Shown here: one piece after another, positions 1 through 12,246 of the stretch | How positions within the stretch are numbered: position 1 is the stretch's first letter | Layout of the letters: each line of letters opens with the position of its first letter | NCBI GenBank assembly: GCA_025094145.1 | Contig: JALLLS010000004.1 | Coordinates: forward strand, 827,514 to 891,513 | DNA length: 64,000 nt | Direction: 5' to 3' | From: Spinellus fusiger | Lineage: Eukaryota > Mucoromycota > Mucoromycetes > Mucorales > Phycomycetaceae | Made by a program: the position numbers and the translations under genes | The notes under the pieces: generated by a model | What the model was told of the DNA's origin: nothing | The model's database searches: none | The model's input: the letters and a program-made list of their open reading frames with translations, nothing else

Positions 1-833
1 AGCCAATTCTTCCAATAGTTTCAAAAGTAAGGTTGGTGGTCCAGTGTAGAATATCCACTTTTTCATCTGAACTGTACTGTTCAAGGACTTTGATTGTTTC
101 CTTGGCAATTTCACCCATCTCTTTTTGATAGACCTTTATATAAGTTAGTAATAAATTCTATATGCTATAATAGATCAATTACCTTGATAGCACGAGGACT
201 AAAAGCAGGGATCAACAGCTTATGAGCAAGCTTCCATTCGGTATCAACAGTACTCGATGTAAACAAACCCTGGCCAGCAAAAGGCTTAAATTCAGAGAGA
301 GCACCAAAAGCAGTTTTGGTGAAGTACTCAGACTCCTTGACAAATAATTCTGCGACATTGGGATCACAGGTTACAATGCTTCTGTTTCCCAGGATAGTGA
401 CATCCACTAATGAACCATAGGTCTTGAAGCATTGAAGATAGCCTGCAGTTCTGAAGGAAAAGATGGTTAGAAGTTTGATTAAAGTATTGTTTATTAATGT
501 GTGCGTGTGAACTTACAAATTAGGTAACATATCATATAAGTTTCCGACATATGGGAGTTTCGTTGGGCCAGGAATGACAGTCTTTATTGTCTCTTTCAAA
601 TCAACATATACAACACTCTGTTTGCGGATCTGATCAATTTCGTTGAGTGTGTTTCCATCTTTATCTTGCAAAATGATATTGGCACTTGAGCAAATAATGT
701 GAAGCTTTTCGGCGGCAAGGCTACGAACAGTTTCTACGTTTGCACCGTTTCCGATCTGAAGGATTTGTCCTTCTTTTTCGATGTCAATCTCTCCCTTTAA
801 TGATACAATAAGTGAAGTGCAACCGGATTGCAT
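1..833 (-). CDS. CYP505-type P450-reductase fusion, copy A (5' part; continues beyond the left edge)
   Basis: First three exons of a self-sufficient P450 (fused heme and reductase domains; the family hydroxylates fatty acids near the omega end). Exons: 833-517, 450-183 and 133-1, joined by GT-AG introns at the same places as in copies B and C. Exon 2 and 3 translations match those copies through the N-terminal heme domain (FTKTAFGAL, EWKLAHKLLIPAFSPRAIK). The first exon differs: about 80 residues before the PGPTKLPYVGNLYDML hinge look like a compact beta-grasp or ubiquitin-like fold (ILQDKDGNTL, VVYVDLKE), whereas B and C have a Lys/Ser/Asp-rich low-complexity stretch there. Start chosen at the only Met opening this exon, 56 bp below a TATA box. 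Heme ligand and reductase lie outside the window, so intactness is unknown. The fold call is inference. Confidence 0.85.
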
Positions 834-888
834 TTTTCTTTGTATTTTTGTATTGAGTGAGAAGCAAAAGATTGGTTGAATGATCTTG

Positions 889-896
889 TATTTATA
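889..896 (-). promoter_or_regulatory. TATA box of CYP505 copy A
   Basis: TATAAATA on the minus strand, 56 bp above the copy A start codon. The same octamer sits 56-57 bp above the starts of copies B and C. Confidence 0.5.
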
Positions 897-2383
897 AGAA
901 ATAAATCTCTACTCATGATACACACTTACGTGATATATTTATCACGACTAAACTATTTCCCGTTACTTTTGTTACATCTCTGACATGGCGCCAATAAATT
1001 TGTCTATAAATTTGATATGTTGCTTATCTTTTTTATTATAATTGATTTAGCCTTTATTTAAGCACCAATCCAGCCTAGTTTAAACTTCCACAGGTACTTT
1101 GGATTTCCACTCAACAAATGAAGGATAGTACCTTTTCTATATGAGAAGTTCTTTTGTTAGAGCTACTGGAGGCAGAAAATAATGATAACATGGAAAGATA
1201 AAGATTAAGTCAGATAATACTATTGTCTTTGAGTTTTTAGGTCAAAGGCATACGGAACAGTAGAACGTGTGGTTAAACTCTGTTGTTTATTATTTGAGAT
1301 TTCTACTTCTTTTATACTTTTTTTAATAGCTTTTAGCTTCAAGGATATGTTATCAAATACTATGAATTGTTATCATTCCTTGATATTCGATAGCATCCTC
1401 TTCTCAGTTTAGTAGTAATATCATCTTAATTCCTAAGAAAAAATAGAAAAGAAAAAGAAGTTATATTACCGATTATGGAAAATATATTTTACAATAACAC
1501 ATAAAGATAGTTTCTTAACATCGGTGTATTGGATGAAATTTATTTGTTGATATGTAGTTTTAACTTCCTCTGATCTATCTAGGATACAAACAACTGCAAT
1601 ATCAAGCAAAAGTACTAAGAGTATTCTCATTATAGAAATATCAACATAGTTAGTTTCAGAAGATAGCTACTAACTATTATGCAGTTAATATAAAACAGGG
1701 TATGTGAGATGTAGTGATATGTAACTTATAATGAAATAACTTAATCTTTGAGGATGTAAGGTCTGATTCTGTTTGATATTCAAACCACGCCCATACTGCC
1801 ACGGAGTAATGTATCTCATTGATTAGACATCATAATTAGTGGGTAAATGTATTTGTGTTTCACCACTTAAGAAATTTTTATGTCAATTGTAAGGATTTTA
1901 TAAAATAAAACTCATGCTAAAATAGGATTAAAATCCGGAATATAGAGTCATCCAATCTCCTATGGAAGTTAACACCATGACATATTAACACATGCATCTT
2001 ATCAGAAAAGGTATCTTAATGCTTTTTTTTTGGGAGAAAGTTAGAATTATCAACTCTATTTACGCGCATAGTCTATTTAAAATAAAATAAAGGGCCAATC
2101 GCCTTATTTCTTTTTTCATTTAGGAATGCCAACTGATTGAGGCTGTTGATACAGTCAGGCTTATGGAATTTGCCGTTTTCTCAAAAATAATTGGCCTTAA
2201 GTCATAAATAAATGTCCACTTTAGAAAAAATAAATGTCACAAGTTTAGATTATTTTTGTCACAACTTGCCAATTAGCATTAGCCAGAATATTACATTTAA
2301 TTGGCACACTTCTTTGGCGACCTTTTTTGTACCTTTTCTCTTCTTGATAAAATAGAATATAATGATGAATTCTTTTTTTTTAT
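897..2383. other. AT-rich intergenic DNA
   Basis: Upstream region of CYP505 copy A. Short homopolymers and AT-rich stretches; no ORF, RNA gene or repeat end that I can support. Confidence 0.5.
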
Positions 2384-2672
2384 GAAGATGAACAAGAAAA
2401 CATTTTTAATAAACAAGGCGAGAAAGTTTATGATCCAATGGAGGATGTTTTAACGCAAGCCGATGATCCCAACATAGTTCTTGAAACAATAACTAGTCGG
2501 GAAAATTACTTGAACGCTAAGCGTCCTGGAGAAACTTCTGATGAGTCTTCAGCTAAAAGGCTTCCGAAATCCAGCAATTTGAGCCCACCAGTAAAATCAT
2601 ACAGGGATTACAGCGATTTCACCCGGGATACGTTCATTGACCGTATGCTTGAAAGTCCTCAAGAGCATGAAC
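2384..2672 (+). pseudogene. N-terminal fragment of a Tc1/mariner-like transposase
   Basis: An open frame (Met at 2438) of the same kind as the N-terminal part of the transposase ORFs at 12387 and 27575: an acidic leader followed by KSYRDYSDFTRDTFIDRMLE, the sort of segment that precedes the helix-turn-helix in these elements. Homology stops at 2673, where an inverted-repeat element end (TACACACTAGGAG) begins, so the gene was cut by that insertion. The downstream HTH and DDE parts are absent. Assignment rests on resemblance to the two longer copies in this window and on family knowledge. Confidence 0.5.
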
Positions 2673-3295
2673 TACACACTAGGAGATTTTTGGGATATAT
2701 AAAGAAATATTCTGAGAATAAAGTCGCAATATTATTATGATTGGCTAATGTGTTTGAAAAGGCCCTTTCGCTGTCTAAATGGTCAATTTCAAACTCTACT
2801 TGCCTATTCTAGCAATGACTATTGACTGCAATTAGACTCTATAAAGTTGGCTGTAAAGATAAGAAATAGAACAAGAATCACCCCAAAATTACAACTCAGT
2901 CACTGCTATTCTTCTCTTAACATAATGTGTTATCCTTAAGCCCACAGTATTTGCAGTATAGCACTGCTTGAAAGGTGTTTATTACAGAACTCATGAAGTT
3001 AACTCTAGTCACCATTGTCCATAAAATAGAACCAAACTCACTTACGTTGAGAACTGTATAGCCATTTATTGAATCCATATCCATAATTACTTCAGTAACT
3101 ATGTTATTGTAACTGGTATTAACAGTAGTGCTTAATGAGAACTAAGTATTGTTTCTAATACTGCCCTTTAAGTACAAGGCAAATAGAGTGTGAATTGTTT
3201 GACTTGTGAATTTTATGAGTGGAGACTGGTGTATACCCCATCAGAATAGAGAAAGAAAGATTATTATTTGTTTTGATAATCCCCTCTTTTTGTTA
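2673..3295 (+). mobile_element. Diverged partial copy of the 1253-bp inverted-repeat element
   Basis: Starts with TACACACTAGGAGATTTTTG and runs collinear, with many substitutions and small indels, with the palindrome arm at 10937-11600 (shared stretches around AAGGCCCTTTCG, TCACCCCAAAATTACAACTC and GAGAAAGAAAGATTATTATT). The match ends where LINE 1 starts at about 3296, so the other half is missing. It is clearly older than the two arms of the palindrome, which are near-identical to each other. Confidence 0.75.
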
Positions 3296-3300
3296 ATTAC

Positions 3301-4177
3301 ATGACTCTTCCTGATACCACACTGCCGCCTATTGGCACCACTCCCACCTCAAATTGGGCCCAACACTTCAACAGCAGCTCCCAATCTCACCAAACTGTCA
3401 GTACCAGTGGCAGAAAGGTCATCCACACCTACCACCATTCAGGTTTTCGAGGCTGTTTATGAACAGTATCCAAGAAGACTGTATATTGCTATGCAGCGTG
3501 AAGGTGGCAAGACCATCTATGAAGTGACGTTTCCAGTGGGAGATCTGGAAAGTCAGAAGAGGGCCGTGGAAGAAGGCCTCCTCTTTAAAATAACCAATGT
3601 TGTGGTGCATGCCATCCCTGCACTTGGACCAAAGGTTGACATCCGCAAGGTCAGCCTAACCCGATTCCTCTCTCTGGAGCACCAGCTGCTGGTAGAGGGA
3701 ATCAAAGACATGATCAATTATGACTGTATCCTGGATATTGGTGTCTACTATGACACCAAGTATAAGTCTTTTGTAGGTGCCGGGCACGTCATTCTGGACG
3801 TTGCTCCCTACAAGGACTCAGAAGGAGACGAGATCACATTTGATGATCTCAAATACAACATCTCCTGGTACAATGAAGATTACATCTTCCACACCTTCAC
3901 CAGCACCCTCCCCAAGTGGTGTCGGTATTGCCACAAAGATGGCCATGAGTGGGACACCTGTCCTGTTAGACCCAACAAGTAGATTTGTTAGATCTGCCAA
4001 GAATCAGGCCACACTAAGGCCAACTGTCCCTGTGCTGCAGCTCGCAACATTAAGCCCCACAAAGTGTCCAACCCCAATGCCATAGACATTGAAAAAGAAG
4101 AGTTGGAGTGTCCTACTTGTAAGGCAGAAGAAGAGCGCCTTGCCCAGGAACAAGCAGCAACAGTAGCCGGAGAGTGA
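3301..4177 (+). pseudogene. LINE 1 ORF1 (nucleic-acid-binding, zinc knuckle), broken
   Basis: The frame opening at 3301 shifts to the frame read from 3332 within about 100 bases. That frame gives roughly 216 residues ending in a first zinc knuckle (CRYCHKDGHEWDTC), then an in-frame TAG at 3979-3981, and continues into a second knuckle (CQICQESGHTKANCPC) and an acidic tail. CCHC knuckles in ORF1 of L1/Tx1-like LINEs bind the element RNA. The frameshift and the stop between the two fingers show it is dead. Confidence 0.7.
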
Positions 4178-4425
4178 GCCGCTCTCTCCTGGCCATGATC
4201 ACACCATGGCTGAACAAGTTAACCAGTTTGAGGAGTGACCTCAGATGGAGATCCCTGCCACCAAAAGGCAGAAGACAAAGGAGCACTTGCCTAGATTGAC
4301 TAAGTCTGCTTCCTCTGCTACCACCAAGCCCATCACCCACATCCCTGGAGTTCAGGCTAAGCCTGCTCCAACCCCTGCCATTCTTTCTGTTGGCCAGATA
4401 CCAGCAACATCACTAATATCCTAGG

Positions 4426-5330
4426 ATGTCAGCCCTTTTCCTCTTTGTCAGCATTGCCAGCATCAACTGCAATAGCTTGACCAAAATATCCGATCCTTCT
4501 CGTCGTTCAGACTTCATTTCCTTTCTTTGCCAATCATCTTTCGACATCATCGCCCTTCAAGAAACATGTCACATCACCTCAACTCGCCACCCTCCTTCAC
4601 CAACAATTCCGCGCCCACTCTTCCCTATGGACATACCGTTGTGGTATTGTTTCTCTCTCTCCTCACCTTCATTTCGACTGCGTACCCTTACCAGAAGATG
4701 ATCGTGCCCTGCTGGTCAAGGTAAGTCATGTCTCTTCCTTTTATGATCCTTTCTATGTCCTTGTTCTTTATGCTCATGCTAGTGTTCAAAAGGCAGAGGC
4801 AAAGGATGTGCTTGGCAAAATAGAAAGTATATTCTTCAACTTGTAAATGTTTACTTCTATGCTTGCTTATATACTTTTTTATCCTCACTTTGTCTATCTA
4901 TTTTCTCATGGTTATTCAGGGGCATGTATACTCATCCTGTTTCTATAGTCTCTATATTATGTATGCTATGGGCGTAGTAGGTAGTTTAGGCTTCAAGGGT
5001 GAAGCACAAAACTTAGTGACAGTAAAACATAGTGGTTCCTCATGCTTCAGAGGAAGTACCACTATCTTTCCAACACCATATTGGCTTAATATTTACACTC
5101 CTTTACAAACAGGCATTATCCAGCATCTACACTCCTTTTCTCTCTCTCTCCCAATGGACCTCTGACTAGCAGTCAAGTCTATGTGGAGTAATTCTATAGG
5201 CAATTTGGCATGCCTACTGGGCCTACCACTTCCACAACTATCCTTTCCTTTCCTCCACCGTCTCTAAACGTGCTCAATCTCTTCTCACCACCCTCATCCG
5301 CGAAAAAGAAGACATGTCATAGTCTAGTAT
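4426..5330 (+). pseudogene. LINE 1 ORF2 remnant (endonuclease part)
   Basis: About 50 residues from 4430 (IASINCNSLTKISDPSRRSD, then FDIIALQETCH) match the start of an exonuclease-endonuclease-phosphatase domain; ALQET carries the conserved metal-binding Glu of the APE-type nuclease of LINEs. Further pieces in shifted frames follow to about 4845 and again at 5150-5325. The 300 bases between look unrelated or heavily eroded. Multiple frameshifts and stops; no reverse transcriptase. Confidence 0.6.
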
Positions 5331-5512
5331 ATTGTCACCTTTATGCGTTTTTCTCTTATATTCTCTTTTTTTTCTTGTTTTAGCTAGTTCTGTTTTCTTT
5401 TTCTAATTTTCTGCAATTGACTTGTGTCCATTATGTCTTCCCAGTCAGACCTCTCAGTGTGGCATGCGACTGTGTAAAGACGCTTAATAAGTGTCTTATA
5501 CAAAAAAAAAAC

Positions 5513-6864
5513 TATAACATTATTTCATTAGCTTCCTTTCTTTTGATAGGCTGTACACGTAAATATTTATCATATTTTTCCCCTCATACCAGTAAATCTA
5601 TATTCAATGGCCTTTACAGGGAGTTGATACAAGTATATCAAAGATACTGCAAACATCATCATATTAATGAGAATAGTTAATAAAAGTATTTTATCTCTAG
5701 TGATGTAACGAATATAGTAATGAATATTCTGTTTTATCCAAATAGTAAATAAAAAGACTGATGAATGACAGGACTTTATCTAAAATTAGATGACTTTTCT
5801 TTAGTGAATAATGTAACTCTTAATATATTTCTCAGTTGCCATTGTTACACTGATGACTTCCCGTCTAGTAGTAATAAGAGTACAAATACCTGCTTGTACT
5901 TGGTTGTGCTTCCTGTATTTTGGATTTACGCACAGCCTTCATCTTAAATATCAGTAATGTGAAATTGATCAGTGCTCTTTCTATTAGACATGTCTTTGTA
6001 TTGACCTTGGATAAAAAAAACTCTGATAGCAAATAATAATAAATGAAAAATGAAAAATACACTATCTGATTTGACTTTGATAAAATCTTAAGTCGAATTT
6101 ACAGCTGGAACTGAGATCGGGATATAGATTTTAGCTAAGAATATTATCGAATGTTAAAGTAGTATGCTATTAAAACGTAAGCAAGTAATACAATTCATTT
6201 TAAGAGTATAGATACCATATATATCATGATTTTTTAGTGTAAAGACATTCATATTCATCATTAGATTGTTATAATCAACATACATATTACGATTTGGTTA
6301 ACGGGCAAAACAAAAGTACATAAAAACATATATTTCCTAACCACTCTTTCAAATAAAAAAAGAGTATCTAAAGGGATCACTAAGAATAATTTTAGCATAT
6401 CAAATTACCAACAAATCTTTATTTGATTAATATATTTGATTCTAATGATGAATTCGTACTTTTCAACATGTATACCCAGAAATTCAATTTACAGACAAAA
6501 GAACTTTTCATAATAGTACAAAGAGCAAGCTTACCAAATATTTGGTAATGTGTATGCCCCTACTTATTCATATTTCTCAAATAAAAAACCAACCGGCCTT
6601 TAAGATGTTACAATTGTTATTTAAGACCACTTTTGAATCCATAAGAGTGTTATTAATGCATGAGTAATAGTAAGAAGCATCTGATAGTAGTTTATTTAGC
6701 TTATTTAGTTTGGTAAAGTTAATTGAATAATTTATTGGCTAAAGATTAAATATTTAGATAGTTATATATACTGACAGAAAAAAAATATAACTAAGATATT
6801 GTAGTTTTCAATTTCATGGTATGATGGTTTATATTCAATATGTAATGTGTGAAAAGTACAAGAC
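5513..6864. other. AT-rich intergenic DNA
   Basis: 3' side of CYP505 copy B. Only short chance frames. The 80 or so bases next to the copy B stop codon are also found after copy C, marking the extent of the duplication. Confidence 0.5.
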
Positions 6865-9800
6865 TTAACCCCAAACATCTTCACAGTACTGTTTAGACTC
6901 CATCAAGGACTTGATGAAATCCTGAGCTTCCTCTTGGTTCTTTGCTTGGCCATAACTAATAGCCATAGAATGGAAAGTAGCACGAACATCACGACTCATT
7001 GCACCACTGCCACAAATGTAAACAACAGCTGGGGGTTTACCATCTTCGGGCATGATCATTTGCCAGATTTTACTAGCATTGGCAAGAACTTGGTGCTGTA
7101 CATACTTGCGAGCAGAAGCAGGTGTTTGTCTTGAGTAGGCAACATTGAGAGAAGAAATAACACCTTCTTTAGCATACTGATCGAATTCTTCACCATAGAT
7201 ACGATCCTGGTCTGGATGGCGGCAACCAAAGAATACAACACACTCTCCAACACTGTTATCACCCTGCTGGTGCTGGTAGGCACGCTCCTGAATGAAACCA
7301 CGGAAAGGTGAGATACCAGTGCCTGCAGAGATCATAATAATAGGTGTTTTGGAGTCTTGAGGCATTTCAAAAATGCCCTTGGATGACCTGAGACGAGCAC
7401 GGAACCATGCCTTTTCAGAAAGACCGGCGACTTGACGGGCCAAGAAAGATGAGGCAAGACCAGGGTAGTGATGTCCATCCACAACATCATCCACTACACC
7501 AACAGCCAAATGAGCTTCATTGGGGAACATGCGAGGTGAGGAGGCAATGGAGTAGCGACGGGGCTGCATAACACCAACAGCAGCCAAGAACTGACCAAGT
7601 TCAATTTGCTTCACTTGAGGGAAGCCTGTTTGGAGATCAATAAGTGTACGGTACTTTTTGATAAATTCAGGGTACTGGTCTTTGCCATAGCTGTCAGGCA
7701 TAATGAGTCCTTCAAAGAGCTTGGCTGTTTCTTGATCAATCTGCTGAAGCTGTTGAGAAAAGCATCCAAGCATACGGCGAGAAGGAGGAGATAGAAGATC
7801 AGCATAGTAAGTGAGTGCATTGCGAACTGTGCAAGGACCCTTGATAATAGCAGCAAGCGACCGAGGTGACATTCCATCAAGTTTCTCTTGATCAATCTCA
7901 AAGACTGAATCCAGCACCATACCAAACCCAAGAGCAACAGTTTCTACTACATTGGACTCGTTTTCAGGAAGAATCTCCAAGTGGTCACCAGGCTGATACA
8001 TAGAATCAGCTTCGAGTGGATCCAGGCGTGAGATGTCGATTCTAATGTCTCTGGTGCTTCTTCCTGATCCTTTATTTTGCAATTCACTGTTCTTGACTAA
8101 CAGTGAGTTATGATCACCATTACGATTAGAGACTGCAACACTCCACTTCTCAGAGTCACTGATTGAAATGTGGTTTACAGCTGCCGAGATGAAAGATTCA
8201 GAATTGACACTGGTAGAAGGTATGACAGAGATGTCTTTGGAAACAGAAAGGCCATAGTATGCCAATAAGTTGGACCAGAAGTGTGCAGACCATTCATTGA
8301 ACTCTGCATCCATGTCACCATCCACATTGCATTCACCAAGAGAGAAGAAACGCTCAGCACCAAGCTCATCCAACAAGTTATTCACTTTGATAGGGAAATG
8401 TTGATATGTGCGCCAGTTCTTGTTACCAATACCAAACACAGCGTATTGAAGTCCATTCAAAAGCTTTTCATTTCTAGGATTATCTGCCTTGTCAAGAAAT
8501 TGGTCGAATGCTTCCGCATTATCAGGTGGGAGTCCATTGTAGGTCGATGTACATATCACCGCTAGTTCATTGGCCTTTTTGGGATCTTTTGGACTCTCGT
8601 ATGTACCAGATCTCAGTACCTCCCATTTATCCATAGCGGTGAGCTTTACATTCTTAAAACCAAACTTGCGGGCCTGGTTACTAAGTGTAGATGCATAGTC
8701 TTGAGAGATACCCGTCTGACTACCATACAAGAAAGTCATTGGTGGGAGATTTACATCGCCTATCTTGATGTCTTTTGATAGCTCAGGTATAGCCTTGGGT
8801 GAAGTGATGGAAATCTTAGGTTCTGGATTCTTCACAATATCTGAAGGCTTTGGGAAATCAGTACGTGTTTCTATGCACACGACGAAATCTAAAGGCTTTG
8901 TTGTAGCTTGCTTAGGATCATAAACCACTGGAGGTCCATCTGTTTATGGCCAGGAAAGTGAGTGAATTATTTATTGATGGATAAAAAGTATCCACTTACC
9001 ATAAACAAATTTGAAACGGTGCAAGAACATCGCAAGAACTGTCTTTGCTTCTTGGACTGCAAATGCCATACCAATGCATCCACGAGGCCCTGTACTGAAA
9101 GGCAACCATGAGGCTTTAGAGCGCTTCTGCTCTTCTTCAGGCACCCAACGACTAGGATCAAATCTCCTAGGATCAAGGTATACCGCGGGGTTCATATGTA
9201 AAGACATCACCTCTACTAAAACATTTGTATCTTTCTTGATCAAGTATCCACCAGGAACAACACAATCCTTTTTGCATTGTTTTCCTAATGCACGGAGAGG
9301 TGGATGAAGACGTAAGGTTTCCTTCAGACACATGTGAAGATATTTGAGCTGTGAAATCTGCTCGGTTGTGGGAAGATCTATGTGGTTGATACCAGCATTG
9401 CTGATTTCCTGGAGTATTCTTGCCTCAATGTCAGGGTTCTGGGACATTTCATAAATAAACCATGCAAGAGTATTGGCAGTGGTGTCATGTCCAGCAATCA
9501 AAAAAGTTACAACTTGATCACGGATATTCTCATCAGTGAGTCCTTCATCGTCTTCATCACGGGCATTCAACATAAAACCTAACAAGTCTTTCTCAATGTT
9601 GGTGGCATCATCACTTTTCTTGCGTTCTTGGATAACCTCGTCAACAATAGTGTGCATAAGCTTGACACTGCGATCAAAACGACGGTTCCTTTCAAGAGGC
9701 AATCTCTTCATAAAAGAAGCTTGTGTGAATCTTTGCATACTTGTTTTCAGACAGTAGCTCATGGCATCAATGAAAGGGTGAACTTCTGCATTGCGATCAT

Positions 9801-10603
9801 CAAGAAGGTGGAAGTTGTATCCAAAGCCAATTCTTCCAATAGTTTCAAAAGTAAGGTTGGTGGCCCAGTGCAGAATATCCACTTTTTCATCTGAACTGTA
9901 CTGTTCAAGGACTTTGATTGTTTCCTTGGCAATTTCACCCATCTCTTTTTGATAGACCTTTATATAAGTTAGTAATAAATTATATATATGCTATAATAGA
10001 TCAGTTACCTTGATAGCACGAGGACTAAAAGCAGGGATCAACAGCTTATGAGCAAGCTTCCATTCAGGATCACTAGTACTTGTCGTAAACAAGCCTTGTC
10101 CACCATAGGGTTTGATTTCTTCAAGTGAGATTATGGGATCTTTGGTGAAGTAGACAGATTCTTTGAGAAAAATTTCTGCGATGTCTGGATTATTAGTTAC
10201 AATAATTTTATTCCCTAAGATATTAATATCCACTATTGGACCATATGTCTCAAAGTATCGATTAAAACTTGCTGGTCTGAATGACCAACACAATTAGAAG
10301 TAAATAATTGTTATTTGTTATTAAGAAAGTTTGATCTTACATATCAGGTAACATGTCGTATACATTTCCAACAAATGGGAGTCTGGGTGGATATGGAATA
10401 GGATTTATGATTTGATCTTTAACATCAATACTTGTATTTTTTTTTTTCTTGTTCTTATCAGCAGCAGTAGTAGTTATTTCTTTATTGCCATCCTTTGAAG
10501 CACCATCGGAATAGGGACAATCGCCAGAAGCATTTTCATCTGAAAAATTACTCGCTTTACTTTCTCTTCTCATAGATCCTTTAAATGAACATGCTGCCTT
10601 CAT
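6865..10603 (-). CDS. CYP505-type P450-reductase fusion, copy B
   Basis: Self-sufficient P450; the family hydroxylates fatty acids at sub-terminal positions using NADPH. Exons 10603-10341, 10276-10009, 9957-9000 and 8939-6865 give 1187 residues. Heme domain: I-helix AGHDTT near 332-337, ExxR in KETLR near 390-393, heme loop FSTGPRGCIG with Cys near 471. Reductase: FMN loop YGSQTG near 568, FAD motif RRYS near 957, NADPH motif AGTGISP near 1035, C-terminal W-G. It is longer than P450foxy/BM3-type enzymes (about 1050-1070) mainly through a Lys/Ser/Asp-rich N-terminus of about 70 residues. The start at 10603 is the Met shared with copy C; an upstream in-frame Met at 10675 is less likely because the TATA box lies between them. 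No frame disruption is seen. Confidence 0.93.
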
Positions 10604-10659
10604 TGTTATTTTATATTCGGAGGGTGTTTTTTTTAGTGAATGTCTATTTGATCTGCTGG

Positions 10660-10667
10660 TATTTATA
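10660..10667 (-). promoter_or_regulatory. TATA box of CYP505 copy B
   Basis: TATAAATA on the minus strand, 57 bp above the start codon. The surrounding 60 bases are shared with copy C, so the core promoter was duplicated with the gene. Confidence 0.55.
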
Positions 10668-10936
10668 ATAAACATTTTTTGTACCAGATATTTTTGGTAA
10701 AGTTATATTTCAGATCTTGGCATAGCGTTATTGGCAGTTTTCACCCTTTTTTTTTATTAGTATTCGTCACTTATTATCATCGATTTAACGTCAGGCATAA
10801 TTTTATTTATTTTTACTTCAAATATGAACCCAGTTTAGTTAGAAAACTCCCGCTTGAGTCAGTTGCAGAAACTTAAACCACTGATTCATATAATATCTCA
10901 ATGTCATTTTTCTATTCGTAGCAAAAGCCTTGTGGC

Positions 10937-12189
10937 TACACACCCAAAGATTTTTGGGATATATAAGGAAATATCCTGAGAATAAAATTGTAATATTCTT
11001 ATGATTGGCTAATGTATTTAAAAAGGCCCTTTCGATGTCTAAATGGTCAATTTCAAACTCTACTTACCTGTTTAAGCAGTGACGATTGACTTTGCAATCA
11101 AAAGGTATAGAATTGGCTGTAAAGACAAGAAATAGAACAAGAATCACCCCAAAATTACAACTCAGTCACTGCATTTATTGTTTAACATAATATGTTAACT
11201 ATAAGCCCATAGTATTTGCAGTATAACACTGCTTAAAAAAGATGTTTATTATAGAACACACACAGAATTAACTCTAGTGGTCATTGTCCATAAAATAGAA
11301 CCAAACTTACTAATATTAAGAACAGTGTATTTATTTATTGACTCAATATCTATAATCACCTCAATTATCTCATTGTAACTGGTATTAACAGTGGTGCTTA
11401 GTGATAACAAGGTATTGTTTCTAATACTGGACTTTAGGTCCAAGGCAAATCGAGAGTGAATTGTTTGACTTATAAATTTGACGTGAGTTTGACATGAATT
11501 TGATGAGTGGAGGGTAGTGTATACATCACCAGAATAGAGAAAGAAAGATTATTATTTGTTTTGATACTTCCCTCTTTTTGTTATTTCCCACACTGCACAT
11601 ACAACTTAACACTCAAGTACTTGTCAAGATGAGCATAAGTGAGCAAGGTATTGTGCCATTATTAACAAAGAGAAACAATGGAAGGAGGTGATAGACACTA
11701 CCAAGGACTATTCTAGTGATAGAAAGGTAAGCAGTATCTTCATCTGGGCTATGGCTTATTCTAATGTACAAGACACTCAATGTATTATTATTAGGCAAGC
11801 AAAGACTCCTTTCAAGTCAGTCTTAGGTGGTCTTCTATACTGTCTAGGGTCTCTAGGGTATACTCCTGAGCATAGTTATCTATCTCCCAAGGTTAAAGCA
11901 CAAAGTTTTTAGGGTATAGATTCTATTGCTATGAGTGAATGCACTTGGGCAGTAGCTATAGTACATAATATAGTATTATCTATACTATTACAATAAACAA
12001 TTTTATTCATAAATAATATATTCTATTGATAATACAATTTGATATTGAGGTATCCACAAAAAGAAACAATTGTTTAGATACTTGCAAACCTTTGATTTTA
12101 AACACAGATACATAAAAGGGATTTTTTATTGTGACGTAAAAGGAAGGAGGTATCACCGCTTAAAGGCCAGAAAAATCTCCTGGTGTGTA
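10937..12189 (+). repeat. Left arm of the palindrome (1253 bp)
   Basis: Outer end TACACACCCAAAG, inner end CTCCTGGTGTGTA. Both ends share TACACACC and AGATTTTT, so the arm is itself bounded by short inverted repeats. It contains a frame of about 74 codons around 11688-11912 that continues past one stop (WAMAYSNVQDTQCIIIRQ); I do not recognise it, and it may be captured host sequence. Confidence 0.8.
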
Positions 12190-12246
12190 ACCAGACCATA
12201 CAGGCCCTACACGTCTCGATTAAGATCTCAAGTGCCCAATACAATA

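Larger units (their letters stand above)
3296..5512 (+). mobile_element. LINE 1: degenerate non-LTR retrotransposon with CCHC-finger ORF1
   Basis: Contains a broken ORF1 with two zinc knuckles, then an endonuclease-like segment of ORF2, then a sequence resembling the linker before the reverse transcriptase, and ends in an A tract at about 5504-5512. No reverse transcriptase motif is visible, so the element is internally deleted. The 3' tail differs from that of LINEs 2-5, so this is a separate family. The left boundary is set where similarity to the inverted-repeat element stops, just before the ORF1 ATG at 3301. I found no convincing target-site duplication. Confidence 0.7.

Noticed and set aside
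11688..11912. 74-codon frame in the palindrome arm as an independent gene
   Set aside because: No Met start, no recognised domain, and repeated in both arms; treated as part of the element.
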